From Thermocatellispora tengchongensis (GTDB lineage: Bacteria > Actinomycetota > Actinomycetes > Streptosporangiales > Streptosporangiaceae), in the NCBI RefSeq assembly GCF_014202315.1, contig NZ_JACHGN010000009.1, positions 371,331 to 435,330 of the forward strand: 64,000 bases of DNA, given 5' to 3'. The notes under the pieces are model-generated. The model was not told the origin of the DNA and ran no database searches. It saw nothing but the letters and a program-made list of their open reading frames with translations. The translations under genes and the position numbers were made by a program. This document shows positions 14,440 through 22,709 of this stretch, in pieces (the first letter of the stretch is position 1; each line of letters opens with the position of its first letter).

Positions 14440-16229
14440 CGGGCCGCCCCCGTCCCTGTCCCCGCGTGCGCCCCCGCCTGCGTCCCTGTCCCCGCCTGCG
14501 CCCCTGTCCCCGCGTATGCTCCGGCCAGCTCGGCCCACGCGCCGCCCGCGGCGAACAGCTCCGCGGGCGCCCCCTGCTCGGCGACCCGCCCGGCTTCGAG
14601 CACCGCGATCCGGTCGGCGCCCAGCACCGTGGACAGCCGGTGCGCGATCACCAGCGTGGTGCGCTCGGCGCTGATCTCGGCCAGGGCCTCGCGCAGGTCG
14701 CGCTCGGTCTGGCCGTCCACGCTCGACGTGGCCTCGTCCAGCACCAGGATCGGCGCGTCCTTCAGCAGCGCGCGGGCGATGGCCAGGCGCTGCCGCTCGC
14801 CGCCCGACAGGGTGGCGCCGCGCTCGCCGATCACGGTGTCGTAGCCGTCGGGCAGCGCCGCGATCACGTCGTGGATCCGGGCGCGCCGGGCGGCCTCCTG
14901 CAGCCGGGCCGTGCTCGCGCCGGGCGCGGCGATGCGCAGGTTGTCGGCCACGGTGCCGTAGAAGAGGTGCACGTCCTGGCTGACCAGCGCGGTCATGGCG
15001 CGTACGCGCTCGATCGGCGCCTCGCGTAGGTCGACGCCGTCGATCAGCACCCGCCCCTCGCCGGGGTCGAAGAACCGCAGCAGCAGCGCGACCAGGGTGG
15101 ACTTGCCCGCGCCCGAGCGGCCGACCACGGCCAGCGTCGTGCCCGGGGCGATCCGTAAGTCCACCCCGTCGAGCGCGGGGCCCGTGGCGCCGGGGTAGGC
15201 GAAGGTCACGCCCTCGAAGCGGACCTCGGGCGGGCCGGACGGCGCGAGGCGTACGGGCGTGGCGGGCTCGCGCACCTGGGGCTCGGCGTCGAGCAGGGAG
15301 AACAGGCCCCCGGCGGCGGCCAGGCCGTAGAAGCCCTCGTGCCAGTAGTTCTGCAGCTCAAGCAGCGGCCGGAAGCACTCGGCGGCCAGGAACAGCACCG
15401 TGAACAGCGCAGCGGCGTCGAGGTGGCCCTCGGCCAGCCTGAGCGCGGCGACGGCGACCGACAGCGCCGTGCCCGCGGTCATCACGAACGCGGTGACGCA
15501 GTAGACCCCGGTGGAGGCCGCGAGGTTGCCCATGGTGGCGCGGTACAGCCGCTCGGCGTCGGCGCGCAGCCGCATGCCGTAGCGCTCGCCGGCGCCGAGG
15601 GTCTTCAGCGTGGTCATCCCGCTCAGCGCGTCGAGGATGCGCGCGGCGAACCGCTCGTACGCCTCCCAGTGGGCGGTGGCCCGGTCGCCGAGCAGCCGCC
15701 GCCACATCGGGCGCGAGAGCGGCACCAGCGCCACGCACGCGCCGACGGTCGCGCCCACCACCGGGTCGAGCCAGAACAGCGCGGCCACGATGGCGACCGG
15801 GCCGGCCAGGCTGACGGCCACCTGCGGCAGGTAGAACCCGACGTACGCCTGGATCGCCTCCACGCCGTCGCCGATCGTGGCCTGGGCCCGGCCGGCGGGA
15901 CGGGTCAGCGTGTATCCGGGGCCGAGCTCCAGCAGACGGCCGGTGAGCCGGTCGCGCAGCCGCTCCTTGACCGCGTGCGCGGTCCAGGTGGCGGCGAGGT
16001 CGCGGGCCCACAGCAGCGCCGTGCGGGCCAGGACCAGCGCCGCGACGGCCGCGACGGGGGCCATCAGCTCGGGCAGGGGCCGCCCGGCGAAGGCCCGCCG
16101 CAGCGCCTCGGCGGTGGCGAAGCCCTGGCCCACGGCGCAGGCCGTGCCGCCCAGGGCGAGCAGCACGGTGGACAGGACCGGCACGGGCGTCTCACGCACC
16201 AGGCCGACAAGGCGCCGGCGGAGCAGCAT
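14436..16229 (-). CDS. ABC exporter half-transporter (membrane-ATPase fusion), first gene of the YcaO operon
   Basis: A 597-residue exporter: membrane domain residues ~15-310, ATPase with GRSGAGKSTLV, LSGGERQRLAIARALL and ILVLDEATSSVDGQ, i.e. a complete set of catalytic motifs. The C-terminus is a ~25-residue AGTGTQ-type repeat from an 18-bp minisatellite. ATG 16229 is preferred over GTG 16235 because GAGGTGA precedes it. It is the first gene behind the promoter at 16268-16296 and is coupled to the second half-transporter by a GTGA overlap. It probably pumps out the mature peptide and gives self-protection. Confidence 0.92.
   Translation of the reverse strand: MLLRRRLVGLVRETPVPVLSTVLLALGGTACAVGQGFATAEALRRAFAGRPLPELMAPVAAVAALVLARTALLWARDLAATWTAHAVKERLRDRLTGRLLELGPGYTLTRPAGRAQATIGDGVEAIQAYVGFYLPQVAVSLAGPVAIVAALFWLDPVVGATVGACVALVPLSRPMWRRLLGDRATAHWEAYERFAARILDALSGMTTLKTLGAGERYGMRLRADAERLYRATMGNLAASTGVYCVTAFVMTAGTALSVAVAALRLAEGHLDAAALFTVLFLAAECFRPLLELQNYWHEGFYGLAAAGGLFSLLDAEPQVREPATPVRLAPSGPPEVRFEGVTFAYPGATGPALDGVDLRIAPGTTLAVVGRSGAGKSTLVALLLRFFDPGEGRVLIDGVDLREAPIERVRAMTALVSQDVHLFYGTVADNLRIAAPGASTARLQEAARRARIHDVIAALPDGYDTVIGERGATLSGGERQRLAIARALLKDAPILVLDEATSSVDGQTERDLREALAEISAERTTLVIAHRLSTVLGADRIAVLEAGRVAEQGAPAELFAAGGAWAELAGAYAGTGAQAGTGTQAGAHAGTGTGAAR
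14452..14517 (-). repeat. 18/12-bp minisatellite in exporter 3' end
   Basis: Units of 18, 12, 18 and 18 bp of the GTCCCTGTCCCCGCCTGC type (plus strand) encode the AGTGTQ repeats at the exporter C-terminus, ending ~13 bp before the stop codon. Confidence 0.85.
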
Positions 16230-16267
16230 CGTCACCTCACCCGGTTTGTCGGCGATGTCCTCAAGAA

Positions 16268-16296
16268 GTAGTAATGAAAATGAAAACCAAAGTCAA
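16268..16296 (-). promoter_or_regulatory. YcaO operon promoter with Zur/Fur-like box
   Basis: On the minus strand a -35 TTGACT (16296-16291) and a -10 TACTAC (16273-16268) are separated by 17 bp, giving a ~30-nt leader to ATG 16229. The box ATGAAAACCAAAGTCAA (16280-16296) covers the -35 and spacer. It matches 13 of 17 positions of the ATGAAAAyCATTTTCAT-like palindrome that I recall for actinobacterial Zur sites. Regulator identity is inference. Confidence 0.6.
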
Positions 16297-16320
16297 CCCT
16301 TGTATTACGACGCTTCGACC

Positions 16321-16337
16321 ATGAAAATCGTTGCCAT
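16321..16337 (+). promoter_or_regulatory. second Zur/Fur-like box in the divergent promoter
   Basis: ATGAAAATCGTTGCCAT matches 14 of 17 positions of ATGAAAATCATTTTCAT. It overlaps the proposed -10 (GAAAAT 16323-16328, 17 bp after TTGTAT 16300-16305) of the rightward exporter gene. Two similar boxes over both core promoters suggest joint repression by one metal regulator. Confidence 0.5.
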
Positions 16338-16356
16338 CCGTTCGAGGGGGCCGCCG

Positions 16357-17595
16357 GTGGAACCTGCGCGCACGCTGCGCGAGCTGCTCGTCCGCAACCG
16401 CGACCTGCGCCTGCTGTGGCTGGGCAACCTGATCAGCGTCTGCGGGGGCTGGTTCTCCTCGGTCGCGGTGTTCGCCATGGTCTACGCGCACAGCGGCGCC
16501 GGGCTGGCGGCCGGGCTGACCCTCGCGGTGCGCTACCTGCCCGGCGTGCTGGCCGGGCTCTGGGGCGGCGTGCTCGCCGACCGGGCCGACCGCCGCGCCG
16601 TGATGCTGGCCGCCGACGTGGTCATGGCGGCGCTCGCGGCGGCGTTCCTGCTCGCCGACGATCCCGGGCGGCTGTGGCTGGTCTACCCGCTGACCTTCGC
16701 CTCCGCCGCCGCCGGGTTCGTCTTCCAGTCCGCGCGCAACGCGTGGATGCCCAGCCTGGCCCGGCCCGAGGAGTACCCGCTGTACTCCGCGGCCGTACAG
16801 GTCAACGGGCTGGTGTTCCAGGCGCTGGGCGGCGCCGCCGGGGGTGTGGTGGTCACCGTCGTGGGCTGGCGCTGGGCCTTCGTGGTCAACGCCGTCTCGT
16901 TCCTCGCCTCCGCCTGGCTCACCTGGCGGGTCCGGGCGGGCGACCGGTTCGCGGGCTCCTCGCGGCAGGGGTGGTGGCGTTCGCTGCGCGAGGGGATCGC
17001 CATCGCCGCCCGCACCCGGGTGCTCGCGGCCCTGCTGCTGCTTGAGGCGATCTTCTGCCTGGGCCTGGGCGGCACGATCACCGCGATGACCTACCTGGCG
17101 CTGCGGGTGCACGACCTCGGCGAGGGCGGCACCGGGTGGTTCTACGCGGTTCAGGGCGTCGTCGGCGTCGCCACCCTGATCCCCGCCGCCGCGCGCATCC
17201 GCGCCATGGGGCCGCGCGGGCGCCGCCTCGTCATCGGCCTGTCCTGCCTGGCCGAGGGCGTGCTCACCATGCTGCTCGGCCTGCCCGCCGGCGTGGCCGG
17301 GGCGCTGGCGCTGTGGGGCCTGGTCTCCGCCGCCGAGGTCGTGTACGGCCCGGCCGCCATGACCACCCTGCTCGGCGCGTCCGGCAACGAGACCCGCGGG
17401 CGGATCACGTCCCTGTGGAGCGCCACCGCGACCCTGAGCCTGGGCGTCTCCGCCGCCGCCACCGGCGCGCTGCTCGACCGCGCCGGGGTCGCCCCGACGT
17501 TCGCGGTCCTCGGCCTGCTCATGGCCGCCGGCGGCGTCGTCTGGCTGGTGGCCGTCAGGCCCTCGGCGGCGCAACCGGCCATGTCATCCACGTGA
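16357..17595 (+). CDS. MFS exporter (EntS/MFS_3-like)
   Basis: A 412-residue, twelve-helix major facilitator protein. NLISVCGGWFSSVAVFAMVY, then LAGLWGGVLADRADRRAVM (motif A) and SLWSATATLSLGVSAAATGALLDR fit the MFS_3/EntS group, which includes siderophore exporters. GTG 16357 is chosen for its GAGGGGG ribosome site; an in-frame ATG at 16321 would lie inside the promoter and operator. It is divergent from the YcaO operon across a shared control region, so it may be a second export route for the peptide or a related metallophore. Substrate unknown. Confidence 0.85.
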   Translation: MEPARTLRELLVRNRDLRLLWLGNLISVCGGWFSSVAVFAMVYAHSGAGLAAGLTLAVRYLPGVLAGLWGGVLADRADRRAVMLAADVVMAALAAAFLLADDPGRLWLVYPLTFASAAAGFVFQSARNAWMPSLARPEEYPLYSAAVQVNGLVFQALGGAAGGVVVTVVGWRWAFVVNAVSFLASAWLTWRVRAGDRFAGSSRQGWWRSLREGIAIAARTRVLAALLLLEAIFCLGLGGTITAMTYLALRVHDLGEGGTGWFYAVQGVVGVATLIPAAARIRAMGPRGRRLVIGLSCLAEGVLTMLLGLPAGVAGALALWGLVSAAEVVYGPAAMTTLLGASGNETRGRITSLWSATATLSLGVSAAATGALLDRAGVAPTFAVLGLLMAAGGVVWLVAVRPSAAQPAMSST

Positions 17596-17677
17596 TGGAT
17601 GGCCCTTATCCGAGGAATCGATTTCCCAGATCCTCCGTGATGCCTCAAGGTAAAGGGCACACCCCGGAGGAAACCTC

Positions 17678-18673
17678 GTGGAAACACAATCACCCCTGGC
17701 CGGGCCGTACGCGCTCGGCACCTTCTCCCACTCGGGCGGCCCCGCCTTTCCCGGCCTGATCAGCGGCGATCTCGTCCTGGACCTGCGCACCGTGCCCGCG
17801 CTCGGCGGGCCGGAGCTGACCACGCGCACGCTGCTCGAATCCTGGGACAGCGCGCTGCCGCGCCTGGACGAGGCCGCGGCCGGCGACCGGCGCGACTGGC
17901 TGCCGCTGGCGTCGCTGCGGGTGCACGCCCCGGTCGAGCCCCGGCAGATCTTCCAGTCGGGCGCCAACTACCGCACCCACGTCATCGACCTGGCCGTGGC
18001 GCACGAGCCCGAGGGCGGGCGCCCGGCCGAGCAGGTGCGGGCCGAGGTCGCGGCGATGATGGACCGCCGCGCCGCCGAGGACCAGCCGTACGTGTTCCTC
18101 GGGCTGCCGTCCTCGATCACCGGCCCGTACGACGACGTGGTCATCCCCTCCTGGTGCGCCAAGCCGGACTGGGAGCTGGAGCTGGCCGCGGTGATCGGCC
18201 GCCCGGCGTACCGGGTCGGCCCGGACCAGGCCCTGGCCCACGTCGCGGCGTACACCATCGCCAACGACGTCACCGCCCGCGAGGTGGTCTTCCGCCGCGA
18301 CATGCCCGAGATCGGCACCGACTGGCTGCGCGCCAAGAACGCCCCGACCTTCACCCCGCTCGGCCCGTACCTGGTGCCGGCCGCGTTCGCGGGCGACCCG
18401 GGTGATCTCCAGGTGACGCTGCGGCTGAACGGGCAGGTCATGCAGGACGAGTCCACCAAGGACATGATCTTCGGCGTCGCGCGGCTGGTGTCCTACGTCT
18501 CCCAGACCGTGCGGCTGCTGCCCGGTGACCTGGTGCTGACCGGCAGCCCGGCCGGCAACGGCATGCACTGGGGCCGGCTGCTGCGGCCGGGCGACGTGAT
18601 GGAGGGCTCCATCACCGGCCTGGGCGTCCAGCGCAACCGGTGCGTGGCCGAGCCCGCGGCCGGGGAGGCGTGA
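17678..18673 (+). CDS. fumarylacetoacetate hydrolase-family protein
   Basis: A 331-residue FAH-superfamily enzyme. The conserved core starts at PRQIFQSGANYRTHV (~res 87), continues with the metal-binding acid run PDWELELAAVIGRPAYRV, and TANDVTARE/TGSPAGNGMHWG follow. These enzymes hydrolyse or decarboxylate acylpyruvate-type ring-cleavage products with Mg or Mn. GTG 17678 has GGAGGAAA upstream. It opens a six-gene operon whose members overlap or nearly touch, and its role is probably late in aromatic ring degradation. The C-terminal ~25 residues beyond the core look unremarkable. Confidence 0.88.
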   Translation: METQSPLAGPYALGTFSHSGGPAFPGLISGDLVLDLRTVPALGGPELTTRTLLESWDSALPRLDEAAAGDRRDWLPLASLRVHAPVEPRQIFQSGANYRTHVIDLAVAHEPEGGRPAEQVRAEVAAMMDRRAAEDQPYVFLGLPSSITGPYDDVVIPSWCAKPDWELELAAVIGRPAYRVGPDQALAHVAAYTIANDVTAREVVFRRDMPEIGTDWLRAKNAPTFTPLGPYLVPAAFAGDPGDLQVTLRLNGQVMQDESTKDMIFGVARLVSYVSQTVRLLPGDLVLTGSPAGNGMHWGRLLRPGDVMEGSITGLGVQRNRCVAEPAAGEA

Positions 18674-19629
18674 TGCTCGACCGCACCGACCCCGAGGGCG
18701 CCATCGCCGAGGCCGCCGCCCGCTGCTCCAACTGGGGCCGCTGGGGCCCGGACGACGTGCTGGGCACGGTCAACTTCATCGACGAGGCCAAGCGGCGCGA
18801 GGGCGCGGCGCTGGTCCGGCAGGGCGTGACGTTCTCCCTCTCGCAGCGCTTCGACGCCGACGGCCCTCAGCGGGGCTGGCGGCGGCGCACCAATCCGGTG
18901 CACACGATGCTGGACACCGGCCTGGACGCCGTCCACGGCGACCAGGGGTTCCCGCACGGGATCGGCGGCGCGGACGACGTGATCGCCATGCCGCTGCAGT
19001 GCTCCACCCAGTGGGACGGCCTGGGCCACATCTTCGACCACGGCCGGGCCTGGAACGGCCGCCCCGCCGACAAGGTGGTCACCAGCGAGGGCGACCGGGT
19101 GACCGGCATCGAGCACCTGGCCGCCCCGGTCGCCGGCCGCGGGGTGCTGCTGGACGTGGGCCTGGTGATCGGCGGCGGCGAGCTGCCCGACGGCTTCGCC
19201 ATCACCGAGGAGCACCTGAACGCGACCGCCGAGGCGCACGGCGTACGGGTGGGGCGCGGCGACATCGTGTGCGTGCGCACCGGCCACCTGACGCGGGCCC
19301 GGCGCGAGGGCTGGGGCGAGTACGCGGGGGGACCCGCCCCCGGCCTGTCGTTCACCACCGCCGGCTGGCTGCACCGTACCGAGATCGCCGCCATCGCCAC
19401 CGACACCTGGGGCTTCGAGGTGCGCCCCAACGAGTTCGACCGGGCCTTCCAGCCCCTGCACCAGGTCGCCATCCCGCACATCGGCCTGCTCATCGGCGAG
19501 ATGTGGGACCTGGACGCCCTGGCCGCGCACTGCGCCGGCGACGGCGTGTACGAGTTCTTCCTCGCCGCCGCGCCGCTGCCGGTCACCGGCGCGGTCGGCT
19601 CCCCTGTCAATCCCCTCGCGATCAAATGA
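18673..19629 (+). CDS. cyclase-family protein (kynurenine formamidase-like fold)
   Basis: A 318-residue member of the cyclase/KynB superfamily (PF04199). The metal-binding block appears as QCSTQWDGLGHIFDHGRAWNG (split here only in description; key residues are the Asp and the two His) at residues ~110-130, and VRVGRGDIVCVRTGH follows. Family members are Mn/Zn amidohydrolases or lactone-type hydrolases. It starts at ATG 18673, sharing the A of the preceding TGA. Its length is longer than KynB (~210), matching the ~320-residue 'cyclase family' group found in catabolic operons. The exact substrate is not evident. Confidence 0.85.
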   Translation: MLDRTDPEGAIAEAAARCSNWGRWGPDDVLGTVNFIDEAKRREGAALVRQGVTFSLSQRFDADGPQRGWRRRTNPVHTMLDTGLDAVHGDQGFPHGIGGADDVIAMPLQCSTQWDGLGHIFDHGRAWNGRPADKVVTSEGDRVTGIEHLAAPVAGRGVLLDVGLVIGGGELPDGFAITEEHLNATAEAHGVRVGRGDIVCVRTGHLTRARREGWGEYAGGPAPGLSFTTAGWLHRTEIAAIATDTWGFEVRPNEFDRAFQPLHQVAIPHIGLLIGEMWDLDALAAHCAGDGVYEFFLAAAPLPVTGAVGSPVNPLAIK

Positions 19630-19648
19630 GACATCGAGTGAGGCACGC

Positions 19649-20776
19649 ATGCCTGCTGTTGGGAACGTCCTCGTCGTCGGCTGCGGCACCGCCGGGTCGG
19701 CCCTGGCGATCCTGCTCGCCCGCGGCGGCGTCGCGGTGGACATCGCCGAGATCAAGCCGGAGCTGACCACGCTCGGCTCCGGCATCACCCTCCAGGGCAA
19801 CGCGCTGCGGGTGCTGCGCGACCTGGGCGTGTGGGAGAAGGTGAGCGCCTCGGGCTTCGCCTTCGACTCCCTGGGGCTGCGCGCCCCCGACGGCAGCCTG
19901 CTCGCCGAGATCCCCGACGCCCGTACCGGCGGCCCCGACCTGCCGGCCACCGTGGGCATGAACCGCCCCGAGCTGGCCGCGATCCTCGCCGACGAGGTGC
20001 GCGCGGCCGGTGCGCGGATCATGCTCGGGACCACCGTGAACGCGCTGGAGGACGCCGGCGACGCGGTGCGGGCGCACCTGTCCGACGGCACCGCCGCCGC
20101 GTACGACCTGGTGGTGGGCGCCGACGGCATCCGGTCCAAGGTGCGCGGGCTGCTGGGCATCGAGGTCGCCCCCGAGCCGACCGGCATGGGCATCTGGCGC
20201 ATCCACACCCGCCGCCCCAAGCAGGTCGAGCGCACCGACCTCATCTACGGCGGCCCGTGCTACATCGCGGGCTACTGCCCGACCGGCCCGGACACGATGT
20301 ACGCCTACCTGGTGGAGAAGGCCCGGCCCCGCGCCTCGGTGGCCGAGGCCGACAAGCCCGCGCACATGCGCGCCCTGGCCGAGGGCTACGGCGGCGCCTG
20401 GGACGAGATCAGGCAGGACATCACCGACCCGGACCGGATCAACTACACCTGGTTCGAGTCGCTGCTCGTGGACCGCCCCTGGAACCGCGGGCGCACCGTG
20501 CTGATCGGCGACGCCGCGCACGCCTGCCCGCCCACCCTGGCCCAGGGCGCCGCCCAGTGCCTGGAGGACGCCGCCGTGCTGGCCGAGCTGCTGCTGGCCG
20601 CGGACGAGCTGGACACCCGCCTGTTCGAGGAGTTCATGGACCGCCGCCACGCCCGCGTCAAGGCCGTGGTCGAGGCGTCGCTGCAGCTCGCGGACTGGCA
20701 GCTCAACCCGGTGCCCGACGCCGACGTGCCCGGCCTGATGGGCCGCGTCACCGCGATGGTGGCGAAGCGGCCGTGA
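19649..20776 (+). CDS. FAD-dependent aromatic monooxygenase
   Basis: A 375-residue class A flavin hydroxylase. The N-terminal Rossmann motif VVGCGTAGSALA (GxGxxG variant), the DG motif YDLVVGADGIRSKVR (~res 150) and the GD motif GRTVLIGDAAHACPPTLAQG (~res 285) are all present and in order. Such enzymes hydroxylate aromatic acids or phenols with NAD(P)H and O2, preparing a catechol-type ring for cleavage. The gene is followed without gap by the amidohydrolase (GTGA overlap) and the extradiol dioxygenase, which fits that order of reactions. Length is typical of salicylate/6-hydroxynicotinate-like hydroxylases. Confidence 0.9.
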   Translation: MPAVGNVLVVGCGTAGSALAILLARGGVAVDIAEIKPELTTLGSGITLQGNALRVLRDLGVWEKVSASGFAFDSLGLRAPDGSLLAEIPDARTGGPDLPATVGMNRPELAAILADEVRAAGARIMLGTTVNALEDAGDAVRAHLSDGTAAAYDLVVGADGIRSKVRGLLGIEVAPEPTGMGIWRIHTRRPKQVERTDLIYGGPCYIAGYCPTGPDTMYAYLVEKARPRASVAEADKPAHMRALAEGYGGAWDEIRQDITDPDRINYTWFESLLVDRPWNRGRTVLIGDAAHACPPTLAQGAAQCLEDAAVLAELLLAADELDTRLFEEFMDRRHARVKAVVEASLQLADWQLNPVPDADVPGLMGRVTAMVAKRP

Positions 20777-21780
20777 GCGCGATCCCCACCATCGACGCGC
20801 ACGCGCACGTGCTGCTGCCCGCGATCGAGCAGGCGGTCGCCGGGCGTCCCGGCCTCGCCGAGCACCGGGAGCTGGACGCCCGGCGCAACGGCCCCGCCTC
20901 GCTGGCGGCGAGCGGCCAGATGATCAAGGAGCGGCTGGCCCGTCTCACCCGGGTCGAGGCCCGGCTGGCCGACATGGACGCCGCCGGCGTGGACGTCCAG
21001 ATCGTCAGCCCCTCCCCGTCCCACTACCACTACTGGGCCGATCCGGAACTGGCGCGCACCGTGTGCCGGCTGGCCGGCGAGGGCACCGCCGAGCACGTCG
21101 CGCAGGCCCCCGGGCGGCTGCACGGCCTGGGCCTGGTCCCGCTCCAGCACCCGGACCTGGCCGTCGAGGCGCTGGACCACGCCCTGTCGCTCGGGCTCAA
21201 GGGCGTCGAGATCTCCTCGCACGCCCCCGGCCGCGAGCTGTCCGACCCCGCGTACGAGCCGTTGTGGGCGCGGGCCGAGGAGACCGGCGCGGTGATCTTC
21301 CTGCACCCGTTCGGCTGCACGCTGGACGAGCGGCTGGACCGCTTCTACCTGTCCAACATCGTCGGCCAGCCGGTGGAGAACGCCGTCGCCCTGTCGCACC
21401 TGATCTTCTCCGGGGTGCTGGACCGGCATCCGGGCCTGAAGATCCTGGCCGCGCACGGCGGCGGCTACCTGCCCACCTACCTGGGCCGCGCCGACCACGG
21501 CTGGAAGGTGCGGCCCGAGGCGCGCGAATGCGCCGAGCCGCCGAGCGCCTACCTGCGGCGCATCTGGTTCGACTCCCTGGTCTACCAGGCCCCGGCGCTG
21601 CGCGCCCTGGTGGAGGCCGCCGGGCCCGGCCAGGTGGTGCTGGGCTCCGACCACCCCTTCGACATGGGCGTGGACGATCCGCTGGAGCGGCTGCGCGCCG
21701 CGGGCCTGGACCCCGACACCTACGACGCCATCCGCGGCGGCACCGCCGTCCGCCTGTTCGACCTGAAGGACCATCGATGA
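20773..21780 (+). CDS. amidohydrolase-family protein (ACMSD/decarboxylase-like)
   Basis: A 335-residue TIM-barrel metal enzyme (Amidohydro_2). The metal-binding HxH appears in TIDAHAHV near the N-terminus, a further His in VIFLHPFG (~res 178), and HGGGYLP and LGSDHPFDMG complete the set. Relatives include aminocarboxymuconate-semialdehyde decarboxylase and gamma-resorcylate decarboxylase. GTG 20773 overlaps the monooxygenase stop, and its own stop overlaps the dioxygenase ATG. In this operon it is most likely a non-oxidative decarboxylase or a hydrolase of a ring-cleavage product. Confidence 0.88.
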   Translation: MSAIPTIDAHAHVLLPAIEQAVAGRPGLAEHRELDARRNGPASLAASGQMIKERLARLTRVEARLADMDAAGVDVQIVSPSPSHYHYWADPELARTVCRLAGEGTAEHVAQAPGRLHGLGLVPLQHPDLAVEALDHALSLGLKGVEISSHAPGRELSDPAYEPLWARAEETGAVIFLHPFGCTLDERLDRFYLSNIVGQPVENAVALSHLIFSGVLDRHPGLKILAAHGGGYLPTYLGRADHGWKVRPEARECAEPPSAYLRRIWFDSLVYQAPALRALVEAAGPGQVVLGSDHPFDMGVDDPLERLRAAGLDPDTYDAIRGGTAVRLFDLKDHR

Positions 21781-22709
21781 GACTGATCACCCATCTGCGG
21801 CACGTCGATCTGGCCGTGCCCGACTACGACAAGCAGCGCGACTTCTACACCGGAGTCTGGGGGCTGACCGAGGTCGCCAGCGACACCGGCATCAGCTTCC
21901 TGGCCGCCGAGGGCTCCCCGGAGCAGTACATCGTCCGCCTGCGCAAGGCGGAGGAGAAGCGGCTCGACCTGGTCTCCTTCGGCGCGGCCACCCCCGCGGA
22001 CGTGGACGCCCTGGCCGAGCGGCTGCGCGCCGCCGAGGTCCGGCTCATCTCCGAGCCGGGCAAGCTCGACACCCCCGGCGGCGGCTACGGCTTCCGCTTC
22101 TTCGACATCGACGGCCGCACCGTCGAGGTCTCCGCCGACGTCGCCGTGCGCAGGCACCGCAAGCTGGAGCCCAAGGAGTCGGTCCCGGTGCGCCTGTCGC
22201 ACGTCGTGCTGAACGCGCCCGACATCGACGCCACCCGCGTCTGGTACGAGACGCACCTCGGCTTCGCGCTGTCCGACACGCTCGCCCACCCGCGCATGGG
22301 CCAGGTCATGCACTTCATGCGGTGCAACCCGCAGCACCACAGCATGGCCATCGCCCGCGGCCCGCACGCCTCGCTGCACCACATCAGCTTCGAGCTGCGC
22401 GGCCTGGACGAGTACATGTACGGCACCGGCCGCCTGCTGCGCGCCGGGGTGCGGATGATCTGGGGGCCGGGCCGCCACCTGGCCGGCGACAACACCTTCT
22501 CCTACTTCATGGACCCGCACGGCAACACCGTCGAGTACACCACCGAGCTGGAGGAGCTGGACGAGGACGCCTGGCACCCGCACGTCTACGACTTCTCCCA
22601 GCCCGAGGTCACCGACCAGTGGGGCACCGCCAACCCGATGAACGAGCTGGTGGCCAAGGAGTCCTTCAACGACGTCGATCGCGGCGTGTTCGTCGCGCCG
22701 CCGGTCTGA
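21777..22709 (+). CDS. two-domain extradiol dioxygenase (VOC superfamily)
   Basis: A 310-residue protein with two VOC repeats: residues ~5-120 (HLRHVDLAVPDYDKQRDFY) and ~140-270 (RLSHVVLNAPDIDATRVWY). The C-terminal domain keeps the iron triad positions of type I extradiol enzymes: His in LSHVVLN, His in LHHISFEL, Glu in GNTVEYTTE. Such enzymes open catechol-like rings next to one hydroxyl. The gene overlaps the amidohydrolase by 4 bp and touches the next FAH gene (TGATG). This is the ring-opening step of the operon; the catechol analogue is not known. Confidence 0.92.
   Translation: MRLITHLRHVDLAVPDYDKQRDFYTGVWGLTEVASDTGISFLAAEGSPEQYIVRLRKAEEKRLDLVSFGAATPADVDALAERLRAAEVRLISEPGKLDTPGGGYGFRFFDIDGRTVEVSADVAVRRHRKLEPKESVPVRLSHVVLNAPDIDATRVWYETHLGFALSDTLAHPRMGQVMHFMRCNPQHHSMAIARGPHASLHHISFELRGLDEYMYGTGRLLRAGVRMIWGPGRHLAGDNTFSYFMDPHGNTVEYTTELEELDEDAWHPHVYDFSQPEVTDQWGTANPMNELVAKESFNDVDRGVFVAPPV

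Noticed and set aside
16321..16356. ATG 16321 as start of the MFS gene
   Set aside because: It would lie on the proposed -10/operator, has no ribosome site, and GTG 16357 has GAGGGGG at good distance and matches the family N-terminus.
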